Of a DNA stretch of 64,000 nucleotides, positions 46,295 to 57,700 are shown in pieces (position 1 is the stretch's first letter; each line of letters opens with the position of its first letter). The position numbers and the translations under genes were made by a program. Below the pieces are notes generated by a model. It was not told where the DNA came from, ran no database searches, and saw only the letters and a list, made by a program, of their open reading frames with translations. Origin of the DNA: Subtercola boreus (GTDB lineage Bacteria; Actinomycetota; Actinomycetes; Actinomycetales; Microbacteriaceae). The stretch is taken from NCBI RefSeq assembly GCF_003399625.1, contig NZ_NBXA01000001.1, positions 62,001 through 126,000 on the forward strand. The letters are read 5' to 3'.

Positions 46295-46298
<4 letters not shown>
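44664..46298 (-). CDS. Transmembrane Ser/Thr protein kinase of the type VII-like locus
   Basis: 544 residues, GTG start overlapping the preceding stop (GTGA). Kinase domain 1-285 with LGSGGFADVFLY, Lys45, HRDIKPAN (Asp139) and DFG (157-159). An acidic and Pro-rich cytoplasmic linker with several Thr (about 290-400) could be phosphorylated. A membrane helix (about 408-432) precedes a 110-residue extracellular domain with two Cys, Ig/Fn3-like rather than PASTA. It corresponds in context to the bifidobacterial Pkb2 kinase. Likely targets are the four FHA proteins and the ATPase of this operon. Confidence 0.93.
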
Positions 46299-47800
<1,502 letters not shown>

Positions 47801-47801
47801 G

Positions 47802-48668
47802 TCAGGGCGCCTTTCCGGCGGAGAGCGGGGACCTCGGGACGGTGTCTTCGTCGGGTTCCCGGCGATTGTGCGTGTCGACGGGTGGGCCCGCGTGGCCGGG
47901 CTGCGGTGGAGCATCCAGAGTCGTGTCGAACGCATCGATCACGATCGCTGTGAGATTGTCGCGGCCTCCCCGGAGGATTCCTTCGCGCACGAGCCGGTCT
48001 GCGGCCACCTGCGGGTCGGCCTCCTCGCTGAGCGCCGCGAGGATGGCGTCGTCGTCGAGTTCGCCCGAGACGCCGTCGGAGCAGAGCAGGATCCGATCGC
48101 CGGGTTCGACGGGCACGAGCCAGTAGTCGGGCCGGTACACGCCACCCGCTCCGAGGGCTCGGGTGATGATGTTCCGCCCCGGATGAACGGCCGCTGCCGC
48201 ACGGTCGATCTCGCCTTCGTCGACGAGTTCCTGCACGACGGAGTGGTCGACGCTGATCTGTTCGAGTGCGCCGGCGGAGAGGCGATAGGTGCGGGAGTCG
48301 CCGAGGTTGAAGACGAGCCAGTACGCCTCGCCCTCGATCTCGGAGATAGCGACGCCCGTGACGGTCGTACCGGCGCGGCGCTTGCCGCCCGGGAGGATGG
48401 CTGCGATGTCGGCGGCGGCCCGGTCGAAGGCCTGGCGCACCTCAGCGGGGCTCGCCGACGGGGCGCCGGACAGCGCGCGGAATGCATCGACGGCGAGAGC
48501 GCTGGCAACCTCCCCGGCATCGTGACCTCCCATGCCATCGGCCACGACGAAGATCGGTGCGCTGTCGAGCAGGGCGTCCTCGTTGGCCGCCCGGCGGAGG
48601 CCGACGTCGGTCGCCGAGGCCGAGCGGAGGCCGAGGGCGCTGAGCGAGAGCGATTCCGGAGTCGTCAT
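47802..48668 (-). CDS. PP2C-family Ser/Thr phosphatase of the type VII-like locus
   Basis: 288 residues from ATG 48668 (ATGA overlap with the upstream stop); the longer frame lacks support. PP2C motifs in order: DVGLRRAANEDALL, VADGMGGHDAGEVAS, TTVTGVAI, LGDSRTYRL, LLCSDGVSGEL and GGRDNLTAIVID. No membrane helix, unlike PstP at 26489-27736. It presumably dephosphorylates targets of the kinase encoded two genes downstream, and corresponds to PrpC of the bifidobacterial PFNA cluster. Confidence 0.94.
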   Translation of the reverse strand: MTTPESLSLSALGLRSASATDVGLRRAANEDALLDSAPIFVVADGMGGHDAGEVASALAVDAFRALSGAPSASPAEVRQAFDRAAADIAAILPGGKRRAGTTVTGVAISEIEGEAYWLVFNLGDSRTYRLSAGALEQISVDHSVVQELVDEGEIDRAAAAVHPGRNIITRALGAGGVYRPDYWLVPVEPGDRILLCSDGVSGELDDDAILAALSEEADPQVAADRLVREGILRGGRDNLTAIVIDAFDTTLDAPPQPGHAGPPVDTHNRREPDEDTVPRSPLSAGKAP

Positions 48669-50017
48669 CGTGCCGGCACCTCCACGACGGTGAAGGATCG
48701 GGTTCCGACCCGAACGATGTCGCCCGTCTGCAGGGTGGTGCGCGTGCCCGGGTGAAGGCGCGTGACGACGCCGTCCCGTTCGAGCCGGGTGCCGTTGGTC
48801 GAACCGCGGTCGCTGATCCACGGCGCAGGGTGCACGTCGAGGTGGGTCTTGGAGACGGATGCGCTGTCTCCCGTCACCCGCAGCAGCAGGTCGGCGGGGT
48901 TGCCGTTCGGTGACGCGGGGTCTCGGCCGAGCACGCCGGGCCGGTCGACGGCGAGGAGTTCACCGGTGTCGAGGCGGAAGGCGAAGGCGGTCGCCCGCGG
49001 GGCGGCCGGAGGGCTCAGGCGGGTGCTGTCGAGGTCGGTGTCTGCGGCAGGGATGGCGACGGGGAGGACAACGGGCTGGGGATCGGGTTCTGGCTCGGCA
49101 ACGACAGGTTCCGGTGGCGCGAAGCCCGGCACGGCGGAGATGATCGGTGCGGGTGCGGGTGCGGGTGCGGGTGCCGGTGCAGGTGCAGGTGCAGGTGCCG
49201 CCGGACTCGCGGCGACCGCCACCGCCACCGCCACCGGCGCCGCGCCGACGAGCTCGCCGAGCCCGATCCGCAGTGGGTCGGGCCCGTGCGCCACATCGAT
49301 CACCCGGATCTTCGCGATCCGGTCATGCCAGCCGCGGTTCTGCCCGGCAGGATCCCAGAGCGGCGAGAGGTACACCACGAGGCGGCCGACGCCGAGTACG
49401 AGCGAGCCTGCTGCCACGATCAGGGAGCGCACGATCATCCGGCCGAGCCCGGGGGTGGTGAACGAGTCCGATCGCACCAGGCGGAGACCGAGCATCCGTT
49501 TGCCGACGGTGTAGCCGAGGAACGCCTGCATCAGCAGCCCCGCCAGGGGATAGAGCAGAGAGCCCGCGACGACGACGACGAGCCGCCAGCCGTCGATCGC
49601 GATCGCGCCGGGGCGCGCAGAGGTGAAACCCCCGGTGAGGGCAACCACCGCGACAACGACCAGGGAGAGAAGGGTGGCGAAGGCGGCGTCGACCAGATAG
49701 GCGAGCACGCGGCGGCCGTAGTTCGCGCTCAGGATTGTCTCGGCGTGCAACGGAGCGACGACCGGGGTGGGCCGCCAGTCGGCTGCGGCCCCCGGTGGCG
49801 GGGAGGCGGCCGGGAGGGAACCGGCGTCAGGCAGGCCCGAAGGCAGCGAGCCGGTTGCGGGCTGCACCGAATCGAGTCCCAGCGCGGTGACCCGGCTGCG
49901 CGACGACACGGGCGTGCCGCAGGCCAGGCAGAAGGGAGCGTTCGCGGGCACGGCCGATCCGCACTGGGTACAGGGGAAGCTGCCGTCGGCCCGGGCCGCC
50001 GGAGTGATGCCGCTCAC
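48665..50017 (-). CDS. Zinc-ribbon / RDD membrane / FHA three-domain protein
   Basis: 450 residues from GTG 50017 (GTGA overlap with the transglutaminase-like stop). A zinc ribbon has CTQCG and CLACG (residues about 16-31). An RDD domain with three to four helices follows (about 95-245; GRRVLAYLVDAAFATLLSLV, LGYTVGKRMLGLRLVRSD, WHDRIAKIRVID). Then an Ala-Pro repeat linker encoded by a hexanucleotide repeat and a C-terminal FHA domain (LGRDPASPNGNPADLLLRV, SKTHLDV, DRGSTNGTRL). It may be a membrane receptor for phosphorylated proteins. Confidence 0.9.
   Translation of the reverse strand: MSGITPAARADGSFPCTQCGSAVPANAPFCLACGTPVSSRSRVTALGLDSVQPATGSLPSGLPDAGSLPAASPPPGAAADWRPTPVVAPLHAETILSANYGRRVLAYLVDAAFATLLSLVVVAVVALTGGFTSARPGAIAIDGWRLVVVVAGSLLYPLAGLLMQAFLGYTVGKRMLGLRLVRSDSFTTPGLGRMIVRSLIVAAGSLVLGVGRLVVYLSPLWDPAGQNRGWHDRIAKIRVIDVAHGPDPLRIGLGELVGAAPVAVAVAVAASPAAPAPAPAPAPAPAPAPAPIISAVPGFAPPEPVVAEPEPDPQPVVLPVAIPAADTDLDSTRLSPPAAPRATAFAFRLDTGELLAVDRPGVLGRDPASPNGNPADLLLRVTGDSASVSKTHLDVHPAPWISDRGSTNGTRLERDGVVTRLHPGTRTTLQTGDIVRVGTRSFTVVEVPAR
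49146..49199. repeat. Hexanucleotide repeat (GGTGCN)9
   Basis: Nine tandem GGTGCG/C/A units in the linker of the zinc-ribbon/RDD/FHA gene, encoding an Ala-Pro stretch on the minus strand. Confidence 0.95.
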
Positions 50018-52416
50018 GACTGGTGGCCCCGGCGTCGGGCGGCGCGTCGTTCGGCACGCCGGGCCCGGAACGAGGCGAGCGAGGTGCGTGCCCGCAGGCG
50101 TCGCCAACCGCTTCGTGAGCTCCCCATACCCTTGACGATAGCCTCAACTTCGGCCCAGAAACCTTCAACATCTGCCGGTGTCGGTTCGCCGGGGCCGAAT
50201 ATGCCGTTGTCGGCACGTTCGGCGACGCCCACCACACCGACGGTCGGATACGCCTCAGCGAGAGTGCTCGCGGTCTCCCGGCGGGTCACTCCCACCGGCA
50301 CGGGGGTGCCGAGGTCGCCGGCGCGGTCGACGATCTCGTCCCAGCCCCCGCTCAACCGGTCTGCGGCCTGCTCGGCGTTCCGGCGGCGCTTCCGGCGGCG
50401 CAGTTTCAGCGCCCCGACCACGAGGAGGGGTGTGAGCAGCACGAGGAGGAGCAGCAATCCGCCACCGGCCGCGTAGTACACGAAGACAGGGAAGCCGTCC
50501 TGCTGGGGCTGCTGGTTCTGGTCGGCATTGTCGGTGCGCACATCGGGTGGCAGATCTGCCGGCTCCTGCGGCGGGGGCGGCGGCTGCAGCACCTGGGCCT
50601 TCGGGTCGGAGCGCGGTTTGGGCGCCTCGGCCGTCGGAACCTGGTCTTTCGGCGGCGTCGGGTCGAAGGGCACCCAGCCCGCCTTCTGGAAGTCGACCTC
50701 GACCCAGGCGTGCAGGTCGTCGCCGGTGATCTGCTGGGCGGCGGATGCGCCTTCGTACTTCGCGGGATAGAACCCCATCACGACGCGGGCGGGGTAGCCG
50801 AGCTCCCGCGCCATGAGCGCCATCATGACCGCGTACTGCTCGTCGTCGCCCACCATCTGGGGTGCGGAGAGCATCGACGAGAGCCGTTCCTCGCCGTGGC
50901 CCGCGCGGGACGGTGACTCGCCCTCGAGGCCATGGCTGAAGAACCCGTTCTGGCTGAGAGACGTCGCGAGGTTGCGGATCTGGGTGAGCGGATCCGAGGC
51001 GTCCCCGGCGTAGTTCGAACCGAGTGAGCTGACCGCGTCGGCCACCCCCGAGACCTTCGGCATGGCGACGGGAGCGATGCTGTCGGTCTTGAGGGCGTCG
51101 TCGCTCGGGATCACCGGGATCGAGACATTCATCGAGTAGGAATCGCCCGTGGTGAGGCCGAGCGTGCTGAGACTGACGCCTGTCGCCGCGTTGTAGTGGA
51201 GCGAATTCGCCAGCTCCTTCGCGCGGCCGGTGTCTGGGCTGAAGGTCACCGCATCGACGGACCCGACGTCGGGCACCCACGGGCCGGTGAGGTCACCGAC
51301 TGTCACGTTGAGCGTGGCGGGTGTCGTCGGCACGGTGCTGGCGTTCGCGGACGACGGCACCTCCTCGCTCACCCGTCGGAAGTCTCCGGATGCCGCCGAC
51401 CCGTCGGCGGCCACGTTGTAGACGATTCCGTCGTAGGCGTCGAGAGTGGCGAGCCTCACCCTCGCGTTGTCGGGGAGGCCCTGCACGGTGAAGAGCACGT
51501 TCTCCTTGTCGTCGCGCACGTATTTGCGAAAGGAGACCAGCGGGCTGGCATAGGCGTGGATGTCGAGCGGCGGCTCGATCTGGTCGCGGAGGGCGTCGCG
51601 GGTGACGGGTTCTCCTGCGGCGCCACCGGCGACAGCACCGATGACCAGTGCGACGACGACCAGGCCGGCGCCGCCGGCGAGGCGTGTCGTTCGGAGACTC
51701 CGGGCCGCGGAGACCTGAGACGGATCCGCTCCGGCTGCATCCGGGGCAGAACCACTCCCAGCCGCGTAGCCGGGCCGGTTCCTCCGATCGGCCGCCAGTT
51801 CGGTACGCCGCACAGCCCACCAGCTGAGTGCGACGCCGATGAAGACCGCGCCCTGCAGCACGGGGAGTGCGGCATCCCGGGTGCCGAAGACGATCGCGGC
51901 GATGAAATATGCCGCTGCAGGCATGAGAGCCCAGGCCGCCCCGCGCCGGAACCGGAGCGCGAGGCTCAGGGTCAGAACCGATGCCACCAGGCTGAGGAGC
52001 AGCGGCACCACGAGCGTGCCCGGGAAGCCGCCGACCGGCGTCTGGAGGGTGAGCACGTCCTTCCAGGAGAAGACGATGCCGAGCACCAGCTGCCGGAGGG
52101 ATTCGAGTGTGGGTACGACGCCCGCGATGGCGGCTGACGGCACCGCGAGCAGGGATCCGAACAGGAGGTAGGCGACCAGCGTGAGCGCGGTGAGGATGAA
52201 CAGGTTGAGGCGGAATCGCGCTCCCACGGCAGCGATCACGGAGCCCAGAACGAGCCCACCGCCGGCCGCGAGCACGAAGCCGCTGCCGCCAAACGCCGGC
52301 GCGAAGCCGACGAGCCCCGACACCAGGAGCGCGAGCATCGCTGCGGAGTCCAGCGCCGGTCGCCAGAACGGCCGGGGCCGCGCGGGCGCCCGATCCGCCG
52401 CTCTCCTGCCGGCCAT
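50014..52416 (-). CDS. Transglutaminase-like membrane protein (TgpA type), catalytic Cys missing
   Basis: 800 residues. N-terminal half: about six membrane helices (25-215) and an extracellular region. The transglutaminase-like core is near 505-590: GDDEQYAVMMALMARELGYPARVVMGFYP, then GDDLHAWVEVDF and GWVPFDPTPP. The family has Cys directly before the EQ[FY]A motif; here that residue is Asp525, while His and Asp of the triad remain. One more membrane helix (about 645-665) and a basic cytoplasmic tail follow. ATG overlaps the DUF58 stop. It accompanies MoxR and DUF58 in many bacteria; the role is unknown. Confidence 0.9.
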   Translation of the reverse strand: MAGRRAADRAPARPRPFWRPALDSAAMLALLVSGLVGFAPAFGGSGFVLAAGGGLVLGSVIAAVGARFRLNLFILTALTLVAYLLFGSLLAVPSAAIAGVVPTLESLRQLVLGIVFSWKDVLTLQTPVGGFPGTLVVPLLLSLVASVLTLSLALRFRRGAAWALMPAAAYFIAAIVFGTRDAALPVLQGAVFIGVALSWWAVRRTELAADRRNRPGYAAGSGSAPDAAGADPSQVSAARSLRTTRLAGGAGLVVVALVIGAVAGGAAGEPVTRDALRDQIEPPLDIHAYASPLVSFRKYVRDDKENVLFTVQGLPDNARVRLATLDAYDGIVYNVAADGSAASGDFRRVSEEVPSSANASTVPTTPATLNVTVGDLTGPWVPDVGSVDAVTFSPDTGRAKELANSLHYNAATGVSLSTLGLTTGDSYSMNVSIPVIPSDDALKTDSIAPVAMPKVSGVADAVSSLGSNYAGDASDPLTQIRNLATSLSQNGFFSHGLEGESPSRAGHGEERLSSMLSAPQMVGDDEQYAVMMALMARELGYPARVVMGFYPAKYEGASAAQQITGDDLHAWVEVDFQKAGWVPFDPTPPKDQVPTAEAPKPRSDPKAQVLQPPPPPQEPADLPPDVRTDNADQNQQPQQDGFPVFVYYAAGGGLLLLLVLLTPLLVVGALKLRRRKRRRNAEQAADRLSGGWDEIVDRAGDLGTPVPVGVTRRETASTLAEAYPTVGVVGVAERADNGIFGPGEPTPADVEGFWAEVEAIVKGMGSSRSGWRRLRARTSLASFRARRAERRAARRRGHQS

Positions 52417-53702
52417 CAGGCGTTCACCCGCCGCAGAGCGGGGGCGAGTTCGGTGAGGTCACCGATCGTGAGAAGGGTGAGCTCCCCGATCATCCGCCGG
52501 CCGACCGGTGCGCCCGGTTGGCAGCGCACAGCGATGACCCTGACACCGAAGGGGAGTTGCACGGAGGCTTTCCGCATCTCGGTGGGCGTGACGGACGCAC
52601 CGAAGAGCAGCACCGCGACCGAGGCGTTCGGCACCGCTTCGCCCGCCGTCTTCGCGAGGTGCACGATCGATTCCCGGCTCTGCCGCTGGTCGATGCCGGA
52701 GAGATCGTCGAGCAGGCGCCGCCCGGTCTCGGTGTGGAGGGTGCGCGACTGCACCATCACCGTGACGTCCCGCTCCTCGATGAGGGCCTGGATGCCGAGC
52801 GATCCGCACGACGAGACGGCGAGTTCGAACTCGTCGGGGTCGCCGTAGTCGGCCAGGCTGGTCGAGAGGGCCAGCGCGAGGTGGGAGCGCCGGGTCTCCT
52901 CGAACTGGCGCACCATCAGGGTCCCTGTGCGGGCACTGGTCTTCCAGTGGATGTTCCGCCGGTCATCCCCGGCCACATACTCCCGGAGCGCGTGGAACGA
53001 GACGTCGTCGTTCGAGAGGTCTTTGGTGGTCTGGCCCTCGAGATCGCGGATGAATCCGGCCGACGATCCCTCCAGGCGTACGGTTCGCGGATGCACGTAG
53101 AGCTCGATCGCGTCGGTCCACCGGATCTCCCGCCGCAGCAGCCCCAGCGGGTCGCCGCGCACCGACTTCACCGGGCCGACGTTCAGCACGGCACGGCGCG
53201 CGGTCGGGATGCCGAAGAGGTCGTCGTGCGAGGCCCCCGGCACGAGACGCGGCACGTGGAATGAGGCTAGTCCGGCTCCCACGGGCAGTTCGATGCGCGA
53301 CGGCAGAAGCGCACGCGCGGAGTCGTTGCCGATCACGATGCTGCCGACGGCGCGAGTGCCGACGACGACACGGTTCGCCGCGAGGTTCAGTTCCACGGTG
53401 TAGGCCGACCGGCCGACCACGAAGACCACGGAGAGCGCGAGCACGGCGAAACTGGCGAACGCGATCACGAGGAGTTCCTGCCAGCCGAACGCCAGCCCCG
53501 CGACGAGTGCGGCCACTCCGGCGGCCAGCACGACCCAGCCGAACGGCGAGACGACCGACACGATGGGCGATGCGAGGCGTGCGATGGCCCGCCAGGCTGG
53601 TCGAGCGGCGGCCGCCGCCGGCCGGCCGATCCGCTCGCCCACGACCCGGCCGGCGACGCGCGCAGCAGCCCGTGAGCGGTCACGTGCTGTGCTCGGGGTC
53701 AT
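52416..53702 (-). CDS. DUF58 (VWA-like) protein, MoxR partner
   Basis: 428 residues with two membrane helices near 50-95 (FGWVVLAAGVAALVAGLAF, LLVIAFASFAVLALSVVFVV) and the DUF58 signature LREYVAGDDRRNIHWKTSARTGTLMVRQFEE at about 243-273. DUF58 proteins are thought to work with MoxR ATPases in assembling or activating membrane or secreted complexes. Followed by the transglutaminase-like gene with an ATGA overlap and preceded by moxR, the standard trio. Confidence 0.93.
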   Translation of the reverse strand: MTPSTARDRSRAAARVAGRVVGERIGRPAAAAARPAWRAIARLASPIVSVVSPFGWVVLAAGVAALVAGLAFGWQELLVIAFASFAVLALSVVFVVGRSAYTVELNLAANRVVVGTRAVGSIVIGNDSARALLPSRIELPVGAGLASFHVPRLVPGASHDDLFGIPTARRAVLNVGPVKSVRGDPLGLLRREIRWTDAIELYVHPRTVRLEGSSAGFIRDLEGQTTKDLSNDDVSFHALREYVAGDDRRNIHWKTSARTGTLMVRQFEETRRSHLALALSTSLADYGDPDEFELAVSSCGSLGIQALIEERDVTVMVQSRTLHTETGRRLLDDLSGIDQRQSRESIVHLAKTAGEAVPNASVAVLLFGASVTPTEMRKASVQLPFGVRVIAVRCQPGAPVGRRMIGELTLLTIGDLTELAPALRRVNA

Positions 53703-53757
53703 CGGAAGTCTCCTGGAATGTCGGGGCGGTTGTGGTCGCGACAGCGCGAGAGGCGGG

Positions 53758-54741
53758 CTAGACCGCGACAGTCGCGGGCTGCCGCGCCTGTGGTGCCGCC
53801 ACGTCGGCCAGCACTCGCGCGAGCACCTGGGCGGCGGTCGTGCCGGCGAACTCGGCCTCCGGGTCGAGCACGAAGCGGTGCGTCCACACGTGCGGGGCCA
53901 GCTCCTTGATGTCGTCGGGCAGCACGAAGTGGCGGCCCTGGGCCGCAGCCCAGACCTTCGACGCCCTGATCAGGGCCATCGCCCCGCGCACAGACACACC
54001 CACGCGGCTCTCGGGCGCATCCCGGGTGGCCTCGGCGAGCTGCGCCGTGTACCTCAGGATCGCGCTGTCGACATGCACCGTCGCGGCGAGGTCGGCCATG
54101 TCGGCGACAGCGCTCGTCGTGATGATCGGCGTCAGCGCCGCCGAGGAATCGCGGATCGACGCGCCGGCCAGGATCAGCTCGGCCGACGCGAGGTCGGGGT
54201 AGCCGATCGACGTCTTGATCAGGAATCGGTCGAGCTGCGCTTCGGGCAGGCGGTAGGTGCCGGCCTGTTCGATCGGGTTCTGCGTGGCGATCACGAGGAA
54301 CGGGCGGCCCACGCTGTGCGCCACACCGTCTACAGTGACCCGCGACTCCTCCATCACCTCGAGCAGGGCCGACTGCGTCTTCGGCGATGCACGGTTGATC
54401 TCGTCGGCCAGAACGATCGACGCGAACACGGGCCCTCTGTGGAACTCGAACGCATGGCTGTTCTGGTCGTAGATCGTCACGCCCGTGACATCCGAGGGCA
54501 GCAGGTCGGGGGTGAACTGGATGCGCTGGTGCGTGCCCTGCACCGTCGCGGCGATCGCGCGGGCGAGCGACGTCTTGCCGGTGCCGGGAGCGTCCTCCAG
54601 CAGCACGTGCCCCTCGGCGATCATGGCCATGATCGTGAGCCGGATGACGCCCTGCTTGCCGAGAACGGCCTGCCCGACGTTGCCGACGAGCCGGTCGAAC
54701 GTTCCGGCGAACCAGGTCGCCTGTTCGGAGGTCATGCTCAC
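53758..54741 (-). CDS. MoxR-type AAA+ ATPase
   Basis: 327 residues. Walker A LLEDAPGTGKTSLARAIA at about 46-63, Walker B VLADEINRASPKTQSALLEVMEE, sensor 1 FLVIATQNPIEQAGTYRLPEAQLDRFLIK and a C-terminal lid. The family acts as chaperones that remodel partner proteins, usually with VWA/DUF58 partners. GTG 54741 or ATG 54735 may be the start. It lies 22 bp from the stop of the giant Fn3 gene and 55 bp before DUF58. Confidence 0.95.
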   Translation of the reverse strand: MSMTSEQATWFAGTFDRLVGNVGQAVLGKQGVIRLTIMAMIAEGHVLLEDAPGTGKTSLARAIAATVQGTHQRIQFTPDLLPSDVTGVTIYDQNSHAFEFHRGPVFASIVLADEINRASPKTQSALLEVMEESRVTVDGVAHSVGRPFLVIATQNPIEQAGTYRLPEAQLDRFLIKTSIGYPDLASAELILAGASIRDSSAALTPIITTSAVADMADLAATVHVDSAILRYTAQLAEATRDAPESRVGVSVRGAMALIRASKVWAAAQGRHFVLPDDIKELAPHVWTHRFVLDPEAEFAGTTAAQVLARVLADVAAPQARQPATVAV

Positions 54742-54763
54742 AGTGTTCTTCTCCTAACCCGGG

Positions 54764-57700
54764 TTACCAGGTGATGTGGTTGGACTCGAAGGATCCGCTC
54801 GGGCCGTTGATGGTCGCGTAGACCGACGATCCGGTGAATCCGAAGTAGGCGTTGTTGGGGATGGTCAGATTTCCGCTCGAGCCGACGTTGACGGTCTTCG
54901 TCAGCCATGGCGACACGCAGTTGCCACCGCTGGCGCAGTTGCTGAAGTAGGTCAGCGTGTACGCCCCGGGTTTCGCGTCGGTGATGCGCAGCTCGACGTA
55001 GGCGCATCCGGACGTCGCGCACTGCGCAGTGCGCACCGGAGCGCCCTTGGCGACATTCACCGCGGTGAGGATCGGTTCGGCACCGCTCGCTGCAGCCGCC
55101 GAGGCGGTTCCGCTGACAGCTCCCGTCGCGTCGACGGTGCGGGCGTCGATCGAGTGGTTCTGGCTGTACCCGTCGCCGACCTCGCGGCTCCCGCCGACGG
55201 TGCCGACGTTCTCCCAGCCGCCACCGTCGATGCTGATCTCGATGTGGAAGTCCTGGCCGTTCCGGCTGGGAGCCCCCCAGCTCACTGTGACGCTCTTGGC
55301 GTTGCCGCTCGCGCTCGCGGTCGGGTTGCCGGGCGCGCCGTAGGGGCTGACGGTGTTGGATGCCCCGCTGGCCGCTCCCTGGTAGGACTCGCCGTCGAGC
55401 TGGGTGACCGCTCGGACCTTCACGCTGTAGGAGCCGTTGTTCGGCACTCCGCTCCGGATGACCTTGTCCCCGGGCATCCCGATCCAGCCGCCGCCATTGA
55501 CGCTGTACTGGTAGGCGAGTTCGCTCTGCCGGGCACCCTTGCCGTCGGCGGCCCCATACGAGACGGTGACCGTGTTGTCGCCGGCGCTGGCTTGCACATT
55601 CGAGGGTGCGCCCGGGGCCACGAAGGCGCGGCGCGGCGCGGATTCGCCCGAGCTCTCACTCGTGCCCGCCTTGTTCCTGGCGGTCAGCGCGAAAGTGTAG
55701 TTGGTCTCCGAGTAGTCCACCGGGATGGCCTGGGACGTCTCGCCCGCGCCGGGCGTGAGGGTGCGGATGACCGAGCCCCCGCGAATCACCTGGAGCGAGT
55801 AGCCCTTGATCGGGTCTCCGTTGGCCGCCGGGGCCTTCCAGTTGACCTGCAACTGGGCCTGGTCGCCGACCGGGTCGAGACGGGTCACGGTGGGTGCGGC
55901 GGGAGCGTCGGGCTTTCCGGCCGGGATCTCGGCAGCAGAGTACGGGCTGAAGTCGCTCGGGCTCGGGGCCCGGTTCACGGCCTGCACCCGCACCTCGTAG
56001 GGGGTGCCGTTGTCGAGCCCCTCCCATTTCACGGTGTTGCCGGTCACTCCGGTCTTCTGGATGGCGCCCTTCGCCGGCGCGGGCGAGATCTCCAGGTTGT
56101 AGGAGGTCACCGGCGAGCCGGTGGTGTTCGGGGTCACCCAGGTCACGGTGAGGCTCTTGTCTCCGAAGACGAGCGTCGGCGCGGCGGGGCGGTCGGGGCG
56201 GGCATCCGGCCGGGCCACCGCAGACGCGGGAGACGGATCGGAGACGCCGACCGAGTTCGTGGCCGTGACCGTGAAGGTGTACTCCACATTGTTGGTGAGG
56301 CCGTTCAGAGTGCACGTCGTCGAGGCGCACTGCTTGCTGTACCCCTGCGGGCTCGACACGGTGTAGCCCGTGATCGGAGCGCCGTTGTCGCTCGGCGGTG
56401 TCCAGGAGAGAACGACGGTCTTGTCCTGGATGGAGGTCACCGAGGGCGTCGTCACGTTGTCGGGCCGGCCCTGAACGGTGAGCAGGATGCGTCCGTCGGC
56501 CTCGCGGGTCGGGTCGTTCGTGGCATCCGAGATGCGATAGCTCACGACCATCCGGCCCACGAAGTCCGGACCCGGTGTCACATCCACTCGGCTTCCGTTG
56601 ACGCGCGCCGCACCGTCGCCGGTCTCGACGGTGGCGCCGAGGATCTTCAGTGGGGTGTCAGGGAACGGGTTGGTGTCATTCGCGAGCACGTCGACCGTTC
56701 GGGTCTTGCCCTGGTCGGCATTGCCGATCTCATCGTCGCCGGCGATCGGTTTCGGCTTCGTCGTCGTCAGCACGGTGACGGTCACGACCCCGGTGCCCGG
56801 TTCACTCTGGCCGTCGTCGGCCGAGATCTGGAGAGTCGAAGGTCCCTTCGTCGCCGAAGGACTCGCGGTCACGGTGAGGGTGTTACCGTCGATCTTCGCG
56901 TCGAGTCCGGAGGCCGGGTCGTTCGTTATGCGGTAGACGAGCCTGTCGAGGTCGCCCTTGTCCGAATCGCGCGCGAGCGTGCGGAGGTTCAGGGTCTTCG
57001 GGCCGTCGTCGGGTGACACGTCGAGGCTGCCACCACTGAAGGTCGGCGAGTGGTTGATTGTCGACACCACGGTGATCGGGATGACCAGGGTGGCCTTGTG
57101 CCCCTCCGGATCGTCGGGCCCCGTGCCGTCGGTGACCTCGAAGTTCAGGGCGTCGGGCCCGAAGTAGTCGGCGTTCGACGTGTAGCTGAGGGTCGAGGCA
57201 TCCGTCACCAGCGAAGCGCCGTTCGCGTGCGACGCGCTCACCTTCCCGGCCTCGGTGATGCGCACCGTCTTGCCGGGGGCGACGAGCACGTAGTCGCTGA
57301 GCGCCACGCTCACGGTCTCACCGCTGTTCACCGTGATCGGCTTCGTGCCGGGCTTCAGAGTCGGCGCCTCGGTGTCGGTTCCGGGGGCGTAGACGAATGC
57401 CGATGCGGTCAGGCCGTCGACGTCGGTCACCGTGTAGGTGATGATCTGTGCCGCGGGCTGCAGGATGACCGTGAGCTGGCCATCCGCGGTGACGCTCGCA
57501 TTCGGGTCGTTCACCGATACCTTCAGATCGTCGACCGTGCCGTCGGGGTCGTCGTCGTTCTCCCGCACCGGAACCGTCGTCGACGCCTTGCCCATGACGT
57601 CGGCGACACCGATGATGTCGTCGCGGGCGATCGGTGCCACGAGTGGGGCATTCGGATCGACACTCACCAGCAGGGCGCCGACCGCCGTGGCCCCGTACTG

